Shown: positions 41,740 to 50,742, counted from the stretch's first letter. The stretch is DNA of 64,000 nucleotides from Candidatus Dormiibacterota bacterium (GCA_024280995.1 JAMXLM010000023.1:1-64000), one strand, 5' to 3'. Translations and numbers: made by a program. Notes: generated from the letters alone by a model not told the origin.

Positions 41740-42765
41740 TCAACTCCAGTTCAGGACGATCTTTCCGCACTGGCCCGAGTGGCCGATGCGGAATGCCTCC
41801 TTGTAGTCCGTGTAAGGGAACCGGTGGGTGATGACGGGTGAGATGTCGAGCCCGCTCTGGACGAACACCGACATCTGGTACCAGGTCTCGAAGATCTGCC
41901 GGCCGTAGACGCCGCGGATGGTCAGCATCTTGAACACCACCTGCGACCAGTCGACGGGGAACTCGCGGTCCGGCAGGCCGAGGACCGCGATCCGGCCGCC
42001 GTGCGCCATGTTGTCGAGCATCTCGCGCATCGCGCTGGGCACGCCGGACATCTCGAAGCCGACGTCGAAGCCTTCCTTCATGCCCAGCTCGTGCTGCACC
42101 TCGTGAAGCTTCTCGGTGCGCACGTCGATCGCGCGGGTGACGCCGACCTTCCGCGCGAGCTCCAGGCGGTAGTCGCTGACGTCCGTGACCGCGACGAAGC
42201 GCGCCCCGATGTGGCGGGCGACGATGGCGGCCATGAGGCCGATCGGACCGGCGCCGGTGACCAGGACGTCCTCGGCGACGAGGCGGTACTGCGTGGCCAC
42301 GTGGACGGCGTTGCCGAAGGGGTCGAAGATCGATGCGACGTCCAGGTCGATCTTCGTGAGATGCGGCCACAGGTTGCCGGCCGGCATGACGATGTACTCC
42401 GCGAACGCGCCGTCGCGATGGACGCCGATGCCGACCGAGTTCGCGCACAGCGCGCGCCGGCCCGCCAGGCAGTTCCTGCATTTTCCGCAGGTGATGTGGC
42501 CCTCGGCTCCAACGAGCTCGCCGGCGTAGACGTTCTCGACTCCCTCGCCAAGCTCGGCGACCTCGCCGACGAACTCGTGTCCGATGACCAGCCCCGGCTT
42601 GATCGTGTGCTGCGCCCACTCGTTCCAGGCGTCGATGTGCAGGTCGGTGCCGCAGATGCCCGTGCGAAGGACTCGGATCAGCACCTCTCCCGGGCCCGGC
42701 GTCGGCTGCGGAACGTCCTCCAACCACAGCCCCGGCTCGGCTTTTGCTTTGACGAGCGCCTTCAC
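41740..42765 (-). CDS. tdh: L-threonine 3-dehydrogenase
   Basis: A 341-residue zinc alcohol dehydrogenase. [17 protein letters not shown] holds the catalytic zinc Cys and the threonine-specific segment, IGHEFVG the His/Glu, [15 protein letters not shown] the structural zinc Cys set, and [12 protein letters not shown] the NAD site. It oxidises threonine to 2-amino-3-ketobutyrate, the substrate of the following kbl. The start is GTG 42765. Confidence 0.95.
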   Translation of the reverse strand: MKALVKAKAEPGLWLEDVPQPTPGPGEVLIRVLRTGICGTDLHIDAWNEWAQHTIKPGLVIGHEFVGEVAELGEGVENVYAGELVGAEGHITCGKCRNCLAGRRALCANSVGIGVHRDGAFAEYIVMPAGNLWPHLTKIDLDVASIFDPFGNAVHVATQYRLVAEDVLVTGAGPIGLMAAIVARHIGARFVAVTDVSDYRLELARKVGVTRAIDVRTEKLHEVQHELGMKEGFDVGFEMSGVPSAMREMLDNMAHGGRIAVLGLPDREFPVDWSQVVFKMLTIRGVYGRQIFETWYQMSVFVQSGLDISPVITHRFPYTDYKEAFRIGHSGQCGKIVLNWS

Positions 42766-43055
42766 CTAGAGTGTCGGGCCCCCGCAATTCCTCGCATCTT
42801 CGCGTCCTAGGCAGCCGGGCGCCTTCGGCGCTGAAGGCTGCGTCACGGGGCCCGGCGCGGCTTTGTCGCGCATGAACGATGCGCTCCTCGCCGCACCACC
42901 CTTTCCTTGCCTCCGGCCGCCGATGCCGCGAGTCTGCGTCGGAATTCGGGTGCTCGACACTCCCGTGAGGATAAGATTCCCGAGCCGCGCAACGCGGGCG
43001 CGGACTCTGATGGCGTGCCGGGAAGGCTGGTCGGCGAAGGTCGAGTCACGTCCCG
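42766..43055. other. Intergenic region between divergent tdh and antiporter genes
   Basis: These 290 bases hold no convincing gene. There are GC-rich self-complementary patches around 42810-42860 and a weak AT-richer block (GATAAGATTCCC) near 42970 that might contain the antiporter promoter. A tiny frame ([11 protein letters not shown]) ends on the tdh GTG, but it is too short to call. Confidence 0.3.
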
Positions 43056-44228
43056 ATGACCACTCCACAGGGCTTCCTGTTCTTCCTCATCCTCCTCGGC
43101 GCCGTCGCCGTGGGCCTGCGCCTGCTCTCGCGGCGCGCGCCCCTGGTGCCCTACCCGGTTCTGCTGGCGGTCGGAGGTGTGCTGATAGGGCTGGTCCCTG
43201 GGCTGCGGCTCCCGTCCATCGGGCCGGACCTCATACTGCTGGTCTTCGTCCCCGGACTGGTCTTCGAAGCGTCACTTGCGCTCGACCTCGCCGAGCTCCG
43301 TCGGCGGATCGTCCCGGTGTCTCTCCTTGCGACCGTCGGTGTGCTCGGGACGGTGCTGATCATCGGCGCGCTGACGCACCTGCTGCTCGGACTCGACTGG
43401 GCGAGCGGCTTTTTGCTCGGCGCGATTGTCGCCCCGACGGACCCGATAGCGGTGGTCGCTCTTCTGCGCCGCCTCGGGGCGCCGAGTGGGCTGGAGGCGA
43501 TCCTCGAGGGCGAGAGCCTGCTGAACGACGGCACTGGCGTGGCGGTGTTCGCTGCAGTGCTTGGCACGATCCTGGCCGGGCATCCGTCGGTGACGGACGC
43601 CGGCCTGCGCTTGGTGCTGGTCACTGCCGGCGGCATCCTCATCGGGTTTGTGGTGGGGGCGGCCGGCGTGCTGCTGATCCGCTTCGTCCACGAGGCGGAG
43701 CTGGAGATCCTGACCACCTTGGTTGTCGCATACGGCTCGTACGTGCTCGCCGACGTCCTGCACGCGTCGGGTGTGGTGGCGGTCGTGGCCGCGGGCCTGC
43801 TCGTGGCGCGATATGGGAGCGTGCACGGGACGCAGCTGACGGGCTTCTGGAACCTGCTCGCGTTCGTCCTCAACGCGATCCTCTTCCTGATCGTCGGGAT
43901 GGCGTTGCCTGCCCAACGTCTGATCCCAGTCGCGGGACTGGTCGCCGGCGCCTACCTGATCATGCTCGGCGCGCGTGCGGTGCCTGTCTATGGCCTGCTC
44001 ACCGCCGCCGGCTCGACGCCGTGGCGATGGCGGCACATGACCCTGTGGGCCGGCCTTCGCGGGGCGCTGTCGGTCGCGCTCGCACTCTCGTTGGTCCAGC
44101 GGTCGGGTGTGAACCAGACCGTGCCTCTGCTGGCATACGGGTTGGTGATCCTCTCACTCGTCATCCAGGGCGGGCTGCTGATTCCGGTCGCCGACCTGCT
44201 GAAGCTTCGGGCGAGGCCCGTCGATTAG
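43056..44228 (+). CDS. Cation:proton antiporter, CPA1 (NhaP/NHE) family
   Basis: A 390-residue protein with about twelve helices. APTDPIAVVALLRRLGAP and LEGESLLNDGTGVAVFA are the CPA1 hallmarks with the ion-binding Asp/Asn-Asp pair; WAGLRGALSVALALSL is the late conserved helix. It exchanges Na+ or K+ for H+ across the cell membrane. It lacks a long cytoplasmic tail. The next gene begins 12 bases later. Confidence 0.9.
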   Translation: MTTPQGFLFFLILLGAVAVGLRLLSRRAPLVPYPVLLAVGGVLIGLVPGLRLPSIGPDLILLVFVPGLVFEASLALDLAELRRRIVPVSLLATVGVLGTVLIIGALTHLLLGLDWASGFLLGAIVAPTDPIAVVALLRRLGAPSGLEAILEGESLLNDGTGVAVFAAVLGTILAGHPSVTDAGLRLVLVTAGGILIGFVVGAAGVLLIRFVHEAELEILTTLVVAYGSYVLADVLHASGVVAVVAAGLLVARYGSVHGTQLTGFWNLLAFVLNAILFLIVGMALPAQRLIPVAGLVAGAYLIMLGARAVPVYGLLTAAGSTPWRWRHMTLWAGLRGALSVALALSLVQRSGVNQTVPLLAYGLVILSLVIQGGLLIPVADLLKLRARPVD

Positions 44229-44240
44229 ATTGGGCGAGGC

Positions 44241-45434
44241 ATGCGGTTGCGGGTGGGGTTGGCCCTCGTCTTGATCGTGGCCGCCGTGGCGGCGTTTCAA
44301 TGGTTCAGGCCGATCCCGGCGGTCGCGGCGACCGCGCTGCTGCCCGCCGCGGACAGGACGCCCGGCACCGCGCCCGCCCTTCCGTGGCCGGCGCGCGGCG
44401 CGGGCGCCGTCGGAGTTTCAGGGCTTGGGTTCGTCGCCAGCTCGGGCAACGAGGAAGAGATCCCCGCGGCCTCGGTAGCGAAGGTGATGACCGCGCTGAT
44501 CATCCTTTCCGACCACCCGCTGGTCATCGGCGCGGTCGGGCCTGGCATCACGGTCACCGACGCCGACGTGCAGGCCTATCAGAGCGACCTCGCCCAGGGC
44601 CAGTCGGTGGCGAGAGTCCAGTCCGGCGAGGTGCTATCGGAGCTGCAGATCCTGCAGGGAATGCTCATCCCGTCGGCTAACAACTTCGCCGAGATCGCCG
44701 CGCGCTGGGACGGCGGCTCCGTCGACGCGTTCGTCGCCAAGATGAACGCTCGCGCGACGGCGATGAAGATGACCCACACGCATTTCGCCGACCCCGCCGG
44801 CGCGCTCCCCGAGACCGCGAGCACGCCGTCAGACCTGTTGCTCCTCGGCATCGCGGCGATGAAGGACGCGGTGTTCGCGTCGGTCGTGGCCATGTCGCAG
44901 GCGGACCTTCCCGTCGCCGGGACCGTCTACAACGTCGACGCGGCTCTGGGCGCCGCCGGCATCGTGGGCATCAAGACGGGATCGGGGCTGAACACCGGCG
45001 CCAACTTTCTGTACGCGGCGAAGCTGACCGTGGACGGCCACCAGATACTGGTCTTCGGCTGCGTCATGGGCCAGCCCACGCTCGCAGTGGCCTTCGCCGC
45101 CGCGAAGTCCTTGATCGCGGCGATGACGCCTGTGCTCCACGTACGGAGGGTCGTCGCCCAGAACCAGTCGATAGCCACGTACACGACGCCTTGGGGAAAC
45201 GCGACCGACCTGGTCTCCCAGTCCGACGTCGACCTCGCGGAGTGGCCCGGCATGGTAGTTCGTGAGCACCTCGACGCCAACTCGGTCGTGGTCGACCAGC
45301 CGCTGCCGGCGATGACGCGTGAGGGGACGTTCCGCATCGTCCTGGGCGACTACGACCTGACCCTGCCGCTGGTGACGGCGGACCCGCTCTACCCGCCCGG
45401 CAGGTTCTGGCGGCTTACCCGCGTCTCCATCTGA
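44241..45434 (+). CDS. Serine-type D-Ala-D-Ala carboxypeptidase (peptidase S11/PBP5-like)
   Basis: A 397-residue penicillin-binding-protein homologue with an N-terminal signal anchor (LRVGLALVLIVAAVAAFQWF). The three active motifs are in order: SVAK in PAASVAKVMTALI, SAN in MLIPSANNFAE and KTG in GIKTGSGLNTGANF. It trims peptidoglycan stem peptides outside the membrane. A C-terminal beta-rich region of about 100 residues follows. The last 46 bases overlap the SRPBCC gene. Confidence 0.88.
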   Translation: MRLRVGLALVLIVAAVAAFQWFRPIPAVAATALLPAADRTPGTAPALPWPARGAGAVGVSGLGFVASSGNEEEIPAASVAKVMTALIILSDHPLVIGAVGPGITVTDADVQAYQSDLAQGQSVARVQSGEVLSELQILQGMLIPSANNFAEIAARWDGGSVDAFVAKMNARATAMKMTHTHFADPAGALPETASTPSDLLLLGIAAMKDAVFASVVAMSQADLPVAGTVYNVDAALGAAGIVGIKTGSGLNTGANFLYAAKLTVDGHQILVFGCVMGQPTLAVAFAAAKSLIAAMTPVLHVRRVVAQNQSIATYTTPWGNATDLVSQSDVDLAEWPGMVVREHLDANSVVVDQPLPAMTREGTFRIVLGDYDLTLPLVTADPLYPPGRFWRLTRVSI

Positions 45435-45853
45435 TACGCGGGCAGGACGCCCGTCCAGCCCGCGACGTTCGCGTCTCGCCAGCCCGGGCCCAGGTCGCCG
45501 AGTCTGTCCCAGCCGCCGTGCTCGACGTCCACTCGCGTGGCCTCTTCGGGCATCGGCGTGAAGGCGATCTCAACATCAGTGGCGTTCTCGGCATCGGTGG
45601 CGATGCGCCAGAGGTAGCGGAGGCGTCGTGGCCGGTCCCATTCCACGACCTGGCCCCACTCGATCTCGTTTCCGTCCGCCGTGCGCTCGAAGATCCTGCC
45701 GCCCGGATGCGGCTCGAAGACGATGTGCGCACCCGGCTCGTGGGAAGCGGTGTGCTCAGGTGGCCACCACGATGTGGCGCGCTGCGTCCAGGTGTCGAAG
45801 GCGTGCTCGGGCGGGCACTCGACCACGAAAGAGATCCGGATCGGCTCGATCAA
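45389..45853 (-). CDS. SRPBCC (AHSA1-like) protein
   Basis: A 154-residue Bet v1-fold protein (RISFVVECPPEHAFDTWTQ, HPGGRIFERTADGNEIEWG, VDVEHGGWDRLGD). TTG 45853 overlaps the ArsR stop (TTGA), and the ArsR-SRPBCC pair is a common coupled unit. Ligand and role are unknown. Its 3' end is antisense to the carboxypeptidase gene. Confidence 0.8.
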   Translation of the reverse strand: MIEPIRISFVVECPPEHAFDTWTQRATSWWPPEHTASHEPGAHIVFEPHPGGRIFERTADGNEIEWGQVVEWDRPRRLRYLWRIATDAENATDVEIAFTPMPEEATRVDVEHGGWDRLGDLGPGWRDANVAGWTGVLPAYQMETRVSRQNLPGG

Positions 45854-46149
45854 CGCCTGCGTGTGTTTTCGGCAAAAAGCTTGAAGCGGGTCGCGACGTC
45901 GCCCCAAAGCTGCGTCAGGTAACCGCGTTCGAGCCGGTACAGCCTGCGGGTCCCGACCTGCTCGTCGGTGACGAGTCCTGCGCCGTTCAGCACGCGCAGG
46001 TGGCGAGACACCGCGGGCCGGCTGATCGGAAGGCGGTCCGCGATCTCCTGCACCGAACGGGGCTTCCGTGCGAGCAGCTCGACGATCTGCCGGCGGTACT
46101 CGTTGCCGAGCGCGTCGAGCGCATCCAGCCTTTTGCCCGCGGGCTTCAT
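45850..46149 (-). CDS. ArsR-family transcriptional regulator
   Basis: A 99-residue winged-helix regulator (LDALGNEYRRQIVELLARKPRSVQEIAD, then ISRPAVSRHLRVLNGAGLV). No metal-binding Cys is present, so it is not a classical metal sensor. ATG 46149 is chosen for the family length. It diverges from the 137-residue gene across tandem GTAAC-N6-GTTAC repeats, which are likely its own operator. Confidence 0.88.
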   Translation of the reverse strand: MKPAGKRLDALDALGNEYRRQIVELLARKPRSVQEIADRLPISRPAVSRHLRVLNGAGLVTDEQVGTRRLYRLERGYLTQLWGDVATRFKLFAENTRRR

Positions 46150-46159
46150 ATGCCTTATG

Positions 46160-46191
46160 GTAACGGCGCGGTTACGTAACCAAATCGTTAC
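46160..46191. promoter_or_regulatory. Tandem GTAAC-N6-GTTAC operators
   Basis: Two abutting 16-base sites share one plan: GTAAC-N6-GTTAC at 46160-46175 and again at 46176-46191. Their junction creates a 12-base palindrome GGTTACGTAACC (46170-46181). The array lies between divergent ArsR and the 137-residue gene and suggests two regulator dimers bound side by side. Confidence 0.7.
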
Positions 46192-46204
46192 GGGAGGAAG
46201 GACG

Positions 46205-46618
46205 ATGGCGAAGGTCAGGGGTTCGGGCACCAAGCAATCACCCTGGGAGCTGACGACTCCGAGCGGGTCGTCGAGCTACGTCATGTACAGGGACGAGGCC
46301 GCCGATCCGCCTGCGATCGTTTGCGTCGTCGGCAAGACCGAGCTTCGCTACCAGCTGCGCGCCATCGACGACCTACACGCGATGTTGAAGAAGCACGGCG
46401 ACTGGATGCCTCTCGGCAGCGCTGACGAGCAGAAGCCCGCCGCCGACGGAACGGTCGAGGCGTGGGGCCGCTCACCGAAGAACCCTGTCGGCGGGTGGTA
46501 CGGGATGAAGAAGGGATTGCGTGGGCGGTTCGGGATGTACATGCCGCCCCTGCTCGAGGCGCTGGGCCTGGCCGAGGTCGAGCACAACCCGAAAAACAAC
46601 CGGATGCGTGCCATCTAG
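46205..46618 (+). CDS. Conserved hypothetical protein (DUF6855-like)
   Basis: A 137-residue soluble protein starting MAKVRGSGTKQSPWELTTP, with a YRDEAADPPAIVCVVG segment and an EAWGRSPKNPVGGWYGMKKG segment. The pattern resembles a family I know as DUF6855, but I cannot confirm this here. GGGAGG upstream of ATG 46205 is a good ribosome-binding site. It is divergent from ArsR and probably under its control. Confidence 0.7.
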   Translation: MAKVRGSGTKQSPWELTTPSGSSSYVMYRDEAADPPAIVCVVGKTELRYQLRAIDDLHAMLKKHGDWMPLGSADEQKPAADGTVEAWGRSPKNPVGGWYGMKKGLRGRFGMYMPPLLEALGLAEVEHNPKNNRMRAI

Positions 46619-46630
46619 GATTTAACCCCG

Positions 46631-47236
46631 ATGGGGTTCGTCTCGCGGGGCTTCCGCGGCAAGCGGCGTGGCGAGGCCTCGAGCACGCGGCTGCCGCCGG
46701 GTCAGTACCTGGTCACAGACTGGCCGGTCCTGTCCGCCGGTCCGACGCCACGCGTCGCCCTCGACGATTGGACGTTTTCAATCGAAGGCGAGATCGACGA
46801 GCCCAGGAAGTGGACGTGGAAGGAATTCAACGCGCTGCCCTCGGAGGACGTGACGAAGGACATTCACTGCGTCACGAAGTGGTCGAAGTTCGACGTCGAG
46901 TTCAAGGGTGTGTCGCTGGACACGCTGCTTGACGGCGTCGACACCGCAGCCGAGCACGCGACGCAGATTTCCTACGGCGGCTACACGACGAACCTTCCCC
47001 TCGATGACCTGATGGGCAACAAGGCCTGGATCGTCTATGAGGCCAACGGTGAGCCGCTCGCGCCGGAGCATGGCGGTCCGGCGCGAATGGTCGTGCCGCA
47101 TCTCTACTTCTGGAAGAGCGCCAAGTGGATCCGCACGCTGCGCCTCGACAAGGACGACATCCCGGGCTTCTGGGAGACGAACGGTTATCACAACTATGGG
47201 GACCCCTGGCGGGAGCAGCGGTACTGGGGCGACTGA
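46631..47236 (+). CDS. Sulfite oxidase-like molybdopterin oxidoreductase
   Basis: A 201-residue oxidoreductase molybdopterin-binding domain protein. DIHCVTKWSKFDVEFKGV carries the Cys expected to bind molybdenum, and LPLDDLMGNKAWIVYEANGEPL and GPARMVVPHLYFWKSAKW are family segments. No Tat signal is seen, so it is probably cytosolic, unlike MsrP/YedY. It is coupled to the ferredoxin-reductase-like gene that follows. Confidence 0.85.
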   Translation: MGFVSRGFRGKRRGEASSTRLPPGQYLVTDWPVLSAGPTPRVALDDWTFSIEGEIDEPRKWTWKEFNALPSEDVTKDIHCVTKWSKFDVEFKGVSLDTLLDGVDTAAEHATQISYGGYTTNLPLDDLMGNKAWIVYEANGEPLAPEHGGPARMVVPHLYFWKSAKWIRTLRLDKDDIPGFWETNGYHNYGDPWREQRYWGD

Positions 47237-47973
47237 GTCCCCATGTTCTGGCGTGGCAGCTCGGCACGCTCGCCGAGGTCGTTGCCGAGACGCCGCGGGT
47301 ATCGAGCCTCTACTTCGACGTCCCCGACTGGCCCGGCCATCTCGCGGGCCAGCACGTCGACGTCCGTCTGACCGCCGACGACGGCTACCAGGCGGAACGC
47401 AGCTACTCGATCGCCTCGGCGCCAGGCGACGCGCGCCTCGCCCTGACGGTCGAGCGCCTCGACGACGGCGAGGTCTCTCCTTACCTCGTGGGCGAGCTGA
47501 TGACTGGCGACAAGCTCGAGCTGCGCGGCCCGATCGGCGGGTACTTCGTCTGGGCGGGCGACAACGCGAGGCCGCTGCTCCTGATCGGCGGCGGCTCGGG
47601 CGTCGTGCCGCTGATGGCGATGCTCCGCCACCGCGCGAACACGAGATCGGCGATTCCGGCCCGACTCCTGTTCTCCTCGCGGACGCAGGCGGACATCATC
47701 TACCGGGCCGAGCTGGACCGCCTCTCCGAGGCGAACGACGGGCTGACCGTCTTCCACACGCTGACGCGCGAGAAACCCTCCGGCTGGCAGGGATACACGC
47801 GTCGCGTCGACGAGACGATGTTGAAAGAGGTCGCGTGGCCGGCCGAACAGAATCCCGCCGTGTTCATTTGCGGCCCGACATCCTTCGTCGAGGCCGCCGC
47901 GTCGCTGCTGGTGGCGATGGGCTACGAGCCGCGCACTGTCAAGACGGAAAGGTTTGGCGCCACAGGAGGCTGA
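47233..47973 (+). CDS. Ferredoxin/flavodoxin reductase-like FAD/NAD(P) protein
   Basis: A protein of about 246 residues with an FNR fold. AGQHVDVRLTAD and RSYSIASAPGD are the FAD site, LIGGGSGVVPLMAML the NAD(P) Gly motif, and FICGPTSFVEAAAS the C-terminal motif. No ATG, GTG or TTG fits; CTG 47233 overlaps the preceding stop as CTGA and gives the usual N-terminal length (SPHVLAWQLG). It probably supplies electrons to the adjoining molybdenum protein. Confidence 0.83.
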   Translation: MSPHVLAWQLGTLAEVVAETPRVSSLYFDVPDWPGHLAGQHVDVRLTADDGYQAERSYSIASAPGDARLALTVERLDDGEVSPYLVGELMTGDKLELRGPIGGYFVWAGDNARPLLLIGGGSGVVPLMAMLRHRANTRSAIPARLLFSSRTQADIIYRAELDRLSEANDGLTVFHTLTREKPSGWQGYTRRVDETMLKEVAWPAEQNPAVFICGPTSFVEAAASLLVAMGYEPRTVKTERFGATGG

Positions 47974-47974
47974 G

Positions 47975-48250
47975 ATGACGACCCAGATCGATGAGATGCG
48001 GCTCGACGGCAACGCCATCGGCGGCCTGCTGCATGAGATCTTCGCGGTCGAGATGACGAACGCGGTGGGCACCTGCGCGCACTGCGGTGCGGTCAACGAG
48101 GTCGGTCGGGTGCATGTCTACGTGCACGCGCCCGGCACGGTGGTGCGCTGCCCGGACTGCGAGCAGGTGCTGATGAAGATCGTTCGGGCGAAGGGTCGGT
48201 ACTGGATCGAGATGACGGGGACGCGTCTCCTGGAGTTCGCCGTCCCCTAG
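47975..48250 (+). CDS. DUF6510-like zinc-ribbon protein
   Basis: A 91-residue protein with two CxxC pairs (GTCAHCGAVNE and VRCPDCEQVL) that form a zinc ribbon, and an N-terminal RLDGNAIGGLLHEIF segment. This matches DUF6510, often found beside the molybdenum oxidoreductase/reductase pair seen here. GGAGG before ATG 47975 is strong. Function unknown. Confidence 0.8.
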   Translation: MTTQIDEMRLDGNAIGGLLHEIFAVEMTNAVGTCAHCGAVNEVGRVHVYVHAPGTVVRCPDCEQVLMKIVRAKGRYWIEMTGTRLLEFAVP

Positions 48251-48266
48251 CTGTCCGCGTGCCTGG

Positions 48267-48845
48267 CTAGGCGCCCGGCTTCTTCATGGCCCACGGGCCG
48301 TACTTGATCACGCCCACCAGCATCCAGACGAAGAGGCCGAGGCTCGCGAGCGACAGAAGCTCGCTGACCGCCAGCGCCGCGACGGGCAGCGGCGAGGTGG
48401 TGGGCCGTCCCAGGGTGCCGATGTTGGTCAGCGCGCCCAGCCCGCCGAATCCGAAGAGGATCAGCGCCGCCCAGAACATCCACCGCCATCCCAGGAAGCT
48501 GCCGGCCGCGGCGACCAGCTCGAGGATCGCGATGAAGATCACGAATCCGATGGCCGTGGCGATGCCGATGCTCACCAGCGTGTCCATGCTGGTGCCGCTG
48601 GGTGGCTGAGTTCCCTGGGCCTGCAGCGCCTTGAGCATCGAGTCGTGGTTGATGAAGATCAGCGAGGTCACGACCGAATAGACCGCTTCGAAAGCGAACA
48701 GGCCGGCGGCGGCGAGCTGCATCGGGCGGGTCCACGGGGTCGGTTCGCGCTGACCTTTCGGGATCGGAACCCACTGCGCTCCGTCCCACCTGAACTGCCC
48801 GTCCCCCGAGACCTGGCCGACAGCGGTGCTTGGACTCTGGCTCAC
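48267..48845 (-). CDS. Four-helix membrane protein with DUF2510-like start
   Basis: A 192-residue protein. The N-terminal GQFRWDGAQWVPIP resembles the short Trp-containing DUF2510 motif; four hydrophobic helices follow (about residues 45-65, 88-112, 118-138, 148-178). No function is known. It diverges from the HD-GYP gene by 24 bases. Confidence 0.75.
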   Translation of the reverse strand: MSQSPSTAVGQVSGDGQFRWDGAQWVPIPKGQREPTPWTRPMQLAAAGLFAFEAVYSVVTSLIFINHDSMLKALQAQGTQPPSGTSMDTLVSIGIATAIGFVIFIAILELVAAAGSFLGWRWMFWAALILFGFGGLGALTNIGTLGRPTTSPLPVAALAVSELLSLASLGLFVWMLVGVIKYGPWAMKKPGA

Positions 48846-48869
48846 AGCCGCGCTAGAGTATCGCGCGGC

Positions 48870-49577
48870 ATGCGGCTACGGAAGATAGCCTGGGCGACCC
48901 ATCGGCCCGTCCTGGTCGTTGAGGAGATGGACGCCAGCAGCAAAGGATTCCCGAGGGGGAAGAGGTTCTTCTTGTCCGTCCATCCGCTGTCACACCATTC
49001 GTTGTGGAGCTGGATCGACGCGGTTGTGGCTCTCGGCATGAGAGTCAAGGACCGAGAGGCCCGCGCGCACAACCTGCGAGTTGCGCGGCTGTGCGTGCAC
49101 ATCGGCAGGCAGCTCTCGATGAGCGCCCACGAGCTTCGCGTGCTCGCTCGCGCCGGGCTGCTGCATGACATCGGCAAGCTCGCGATCCCGGACGGCGTCC
49201 TCGCCAAGCACACTCCGCTCGACGACGCGGAATGGAGCCTCATGCGCACGCACCCCGCGCTCGGGCTCACGCTGCTCGACCGAGCCGGCCAGTCGACACG
49301 CGAGCTGCTCGCGGTGCTCTACCACCACGAGAGGTTGGACGGGAGCGGCTACCCCTACGGCCTGCGCGCGGGGGCGATCCCCATCGAGGCACGGATCGTC
49401 GCAGTGGCCGACACGTACGACGCGCTCACCTCGGACCGTCCCTACCGCCACGCGCGCACCGACGAGGAGGCGCGCCGCGTCCTAATGGAAGAAGCCAGAG
49501 CGCGCCTCGATCCCAAGGCCGTCCACGCGCTGTTTCGCGCGCTCGACATCGAGAGACTGGCCGCCCCCGCCTCCTGA
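48870..49577 (+). CDS. HD-GYP domain protein
   Basis: A 235-residue protein whose C-terminal two thirds is an HD-GYP phosphodiesterase domain: HNLRVARLCVHIGRQL, LLHDIGKLAIPDGVL, and YHHERLDGSGYPYGL with the GYP motif. Such domains break c-di-GMP. The N-terminal 60 residues have no known domain. ATG 48870 is preferred over upstream in-frame starts that run into the divergent gene. Confidence 0.87.
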   Translation: MRLRKIAWATHRPVLVVEEMDASSKGFPRGKRFFLSVHPLSHHSLWSWIDAVVALGMRVKDREARAHNLRVARLCVHIGRQLSMSAHELRVLARAGLLHDIGKLAIPDGVLAKHTPLDDAEWSLMRTHPALGLTLLDRAGQSTRELLAVLYHHERLDGSGYPYGLRAGAIPIEARIVAVADTYDALTSDRPYRHARTDEEARRVLMEEARARLDPKAVHALFRALDIERLAAPAS

Positions 49578-49618
49578 CCCGACCGCCGGCCGCCTCGACA
49601 CTACGCTTTAGGTCAGGG

Positions 49619-49909
49619 ATGATCCGCGTCGTCACCATCGCCGGCGTTCGAGAGTTCGACCAGGCGACCGGCTACACGGTGACCGTCGAACCGCAGCGGG
49701 CGCTCGGCAACCTGCCCGGCTCGGTCAAGATCTGGAGGATCGACGGATTCGGCCAGGGCAAGCACCAGCTGCTCGGAATGTTCGCGCCCGGCGGCTGGAT
49801 CGGCCTCGAGTTCGGATCCGAGGTCGAGCACATCACCGACTTCGGCTTCAAAGGCCCCAACGAGCAGCAGGCTCCCGCCGGCAGCCTGCCGGATTCGCAA
49901 CCGTCATGA
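49619..49909 (+). CDS. Small hypothetical protein
   Basis: A 96-residue soluble protein (MIRVVTIAGVREFDQATGY..., FAPGGWIGLEFGSEVEHITDF in parts) of beta-rich character, with a flexible C-terminal tail (NEQQAPAGSLPDSQPS). No family is recognised. Its end overlaps the LLM oxidoreductase ATG by 4 bases, so the two are coupled. Confidence 0.6.
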   Translation: MIRVVTIAGVREFDQATGYTVTVEPQRALGNLPGSVKIWRIDGFGQGKHQLLGMFAPGGWIGLEFGSEVEHITDFGFKGPNEQQAPAGSLPDSQPS

Positions 49910-50742
49910 AGTTCGGCGTGGCGATCTTTCCGACCGAGTACGCGATCTCCATGACCGAGCTCGCGCCGGCGGCCGAGGAGCTGGGCTTCGAGTCGTTGTG
50001 GGTCGCGGAGCACACGCACATCCCGACCAGTCGCCGGTCGCCGTGGCCGGGCGGGGCTGAGCTGCCGAAGCAGTACTGGCACACCATGGACCCGTTCGTC
50101 GCGCTCACCGCCGCCGCCCTGGCGAGCAAGACGATCCGCGTCGCCACGGGCATCTGCCTGGTGGTCGAGCGCGACCCGATCCACACGGCCAAGGAGACCG
50201 CCAGCGTCGACGTGATCTCCGGTGGTCGCTTCATCTTCGGTGTCGGCGGTGGCTGGAACAGCGAGGAGATGGCGAACCACGGCACCGACTTCAGGACGCG
50301 GTGGAAGCTGATGCGCGAGCGGGTCGAGGCCATCAAGGCGATCTGGACCACCGATCCGGCCGAGTACCACGGCGACATGGTCGACTTCGGACCGATGTGG
50401 GCCTTTCCAAAGCCGGTGCAAAAGCCGCACCCGCCGATCATCCTCGGCGGCAGCGGCCCGAAGATCCTCGAGCGCGTGGTCCGTTACGGCGACGGCTGGA
50501 TGCCCAACCGCGGTGACGTCGTCGAGCGCATTCCCGAGCTCCAGCGGATGGCGAAGGATGCGGGCCGCGGCCCGATTCCGGTCACGTTCTACCCGAGAGG
50601 GGGCGCGGACCAGATCGAGCATTTGGCGGAGGGTGGGGTGGACCGGTTGATCTGGTACGTGCCGCCAGACGGCCGCGACGCCGCACTGCGCAGGCTGGAG
50701 GAGCTGGCCGCGATGATCCGACCGTATCTGAAGGACGCCTAG
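49906..50742 (+). CDS. LLM-class (F420/flavin-dependent) oxidoreductase
   Basis: A 278-residue luciferase-like monooxygenase-fold enzyme: LGFESLWVAEHTHIP, RVATGICLVVERDPIHTAKETAS, GGRFIFGVGGGWNSEEM and PPIILGGSGPKILERVV. This subgroup is usually annotated as F420-dependent. The substrate is unknown. ATG 49906 overlaps the previous stop. Its end overlaps the stop of the sensor kinase gene on the other strand. Confidence 0.87.
   Translation: MKFGVAIFPTEYAISMTELAPAAEELGFESLWVAEHTHIPTSRRSPWPGGAELPKQYWHTMDPFVALTAAALASKTIRVATGICLVVERDPIHTAKETASVDVISGGRFIFGVGGGWNSEEMANHGTDFRTRWKLMRERVEAIKAIWTTDPAEYHGDMVDFGPMWAFPKPVQKPHPPIILGGSGPKILERVVRYGDGWMPNRGDVVERIPELQRMAKDAGRGPIPVTFYPRGGADQIEHLAEGGVDRLIWYVPPDGRDAALRRLEELAAMIRPYLKDA

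Noticed and set aside
42766..43055. Glycine riboswitch or T-box upstream of tdh
   Set aside because: Neither the glycine aptamer core nor the T-box antiterminator sequence is visible.
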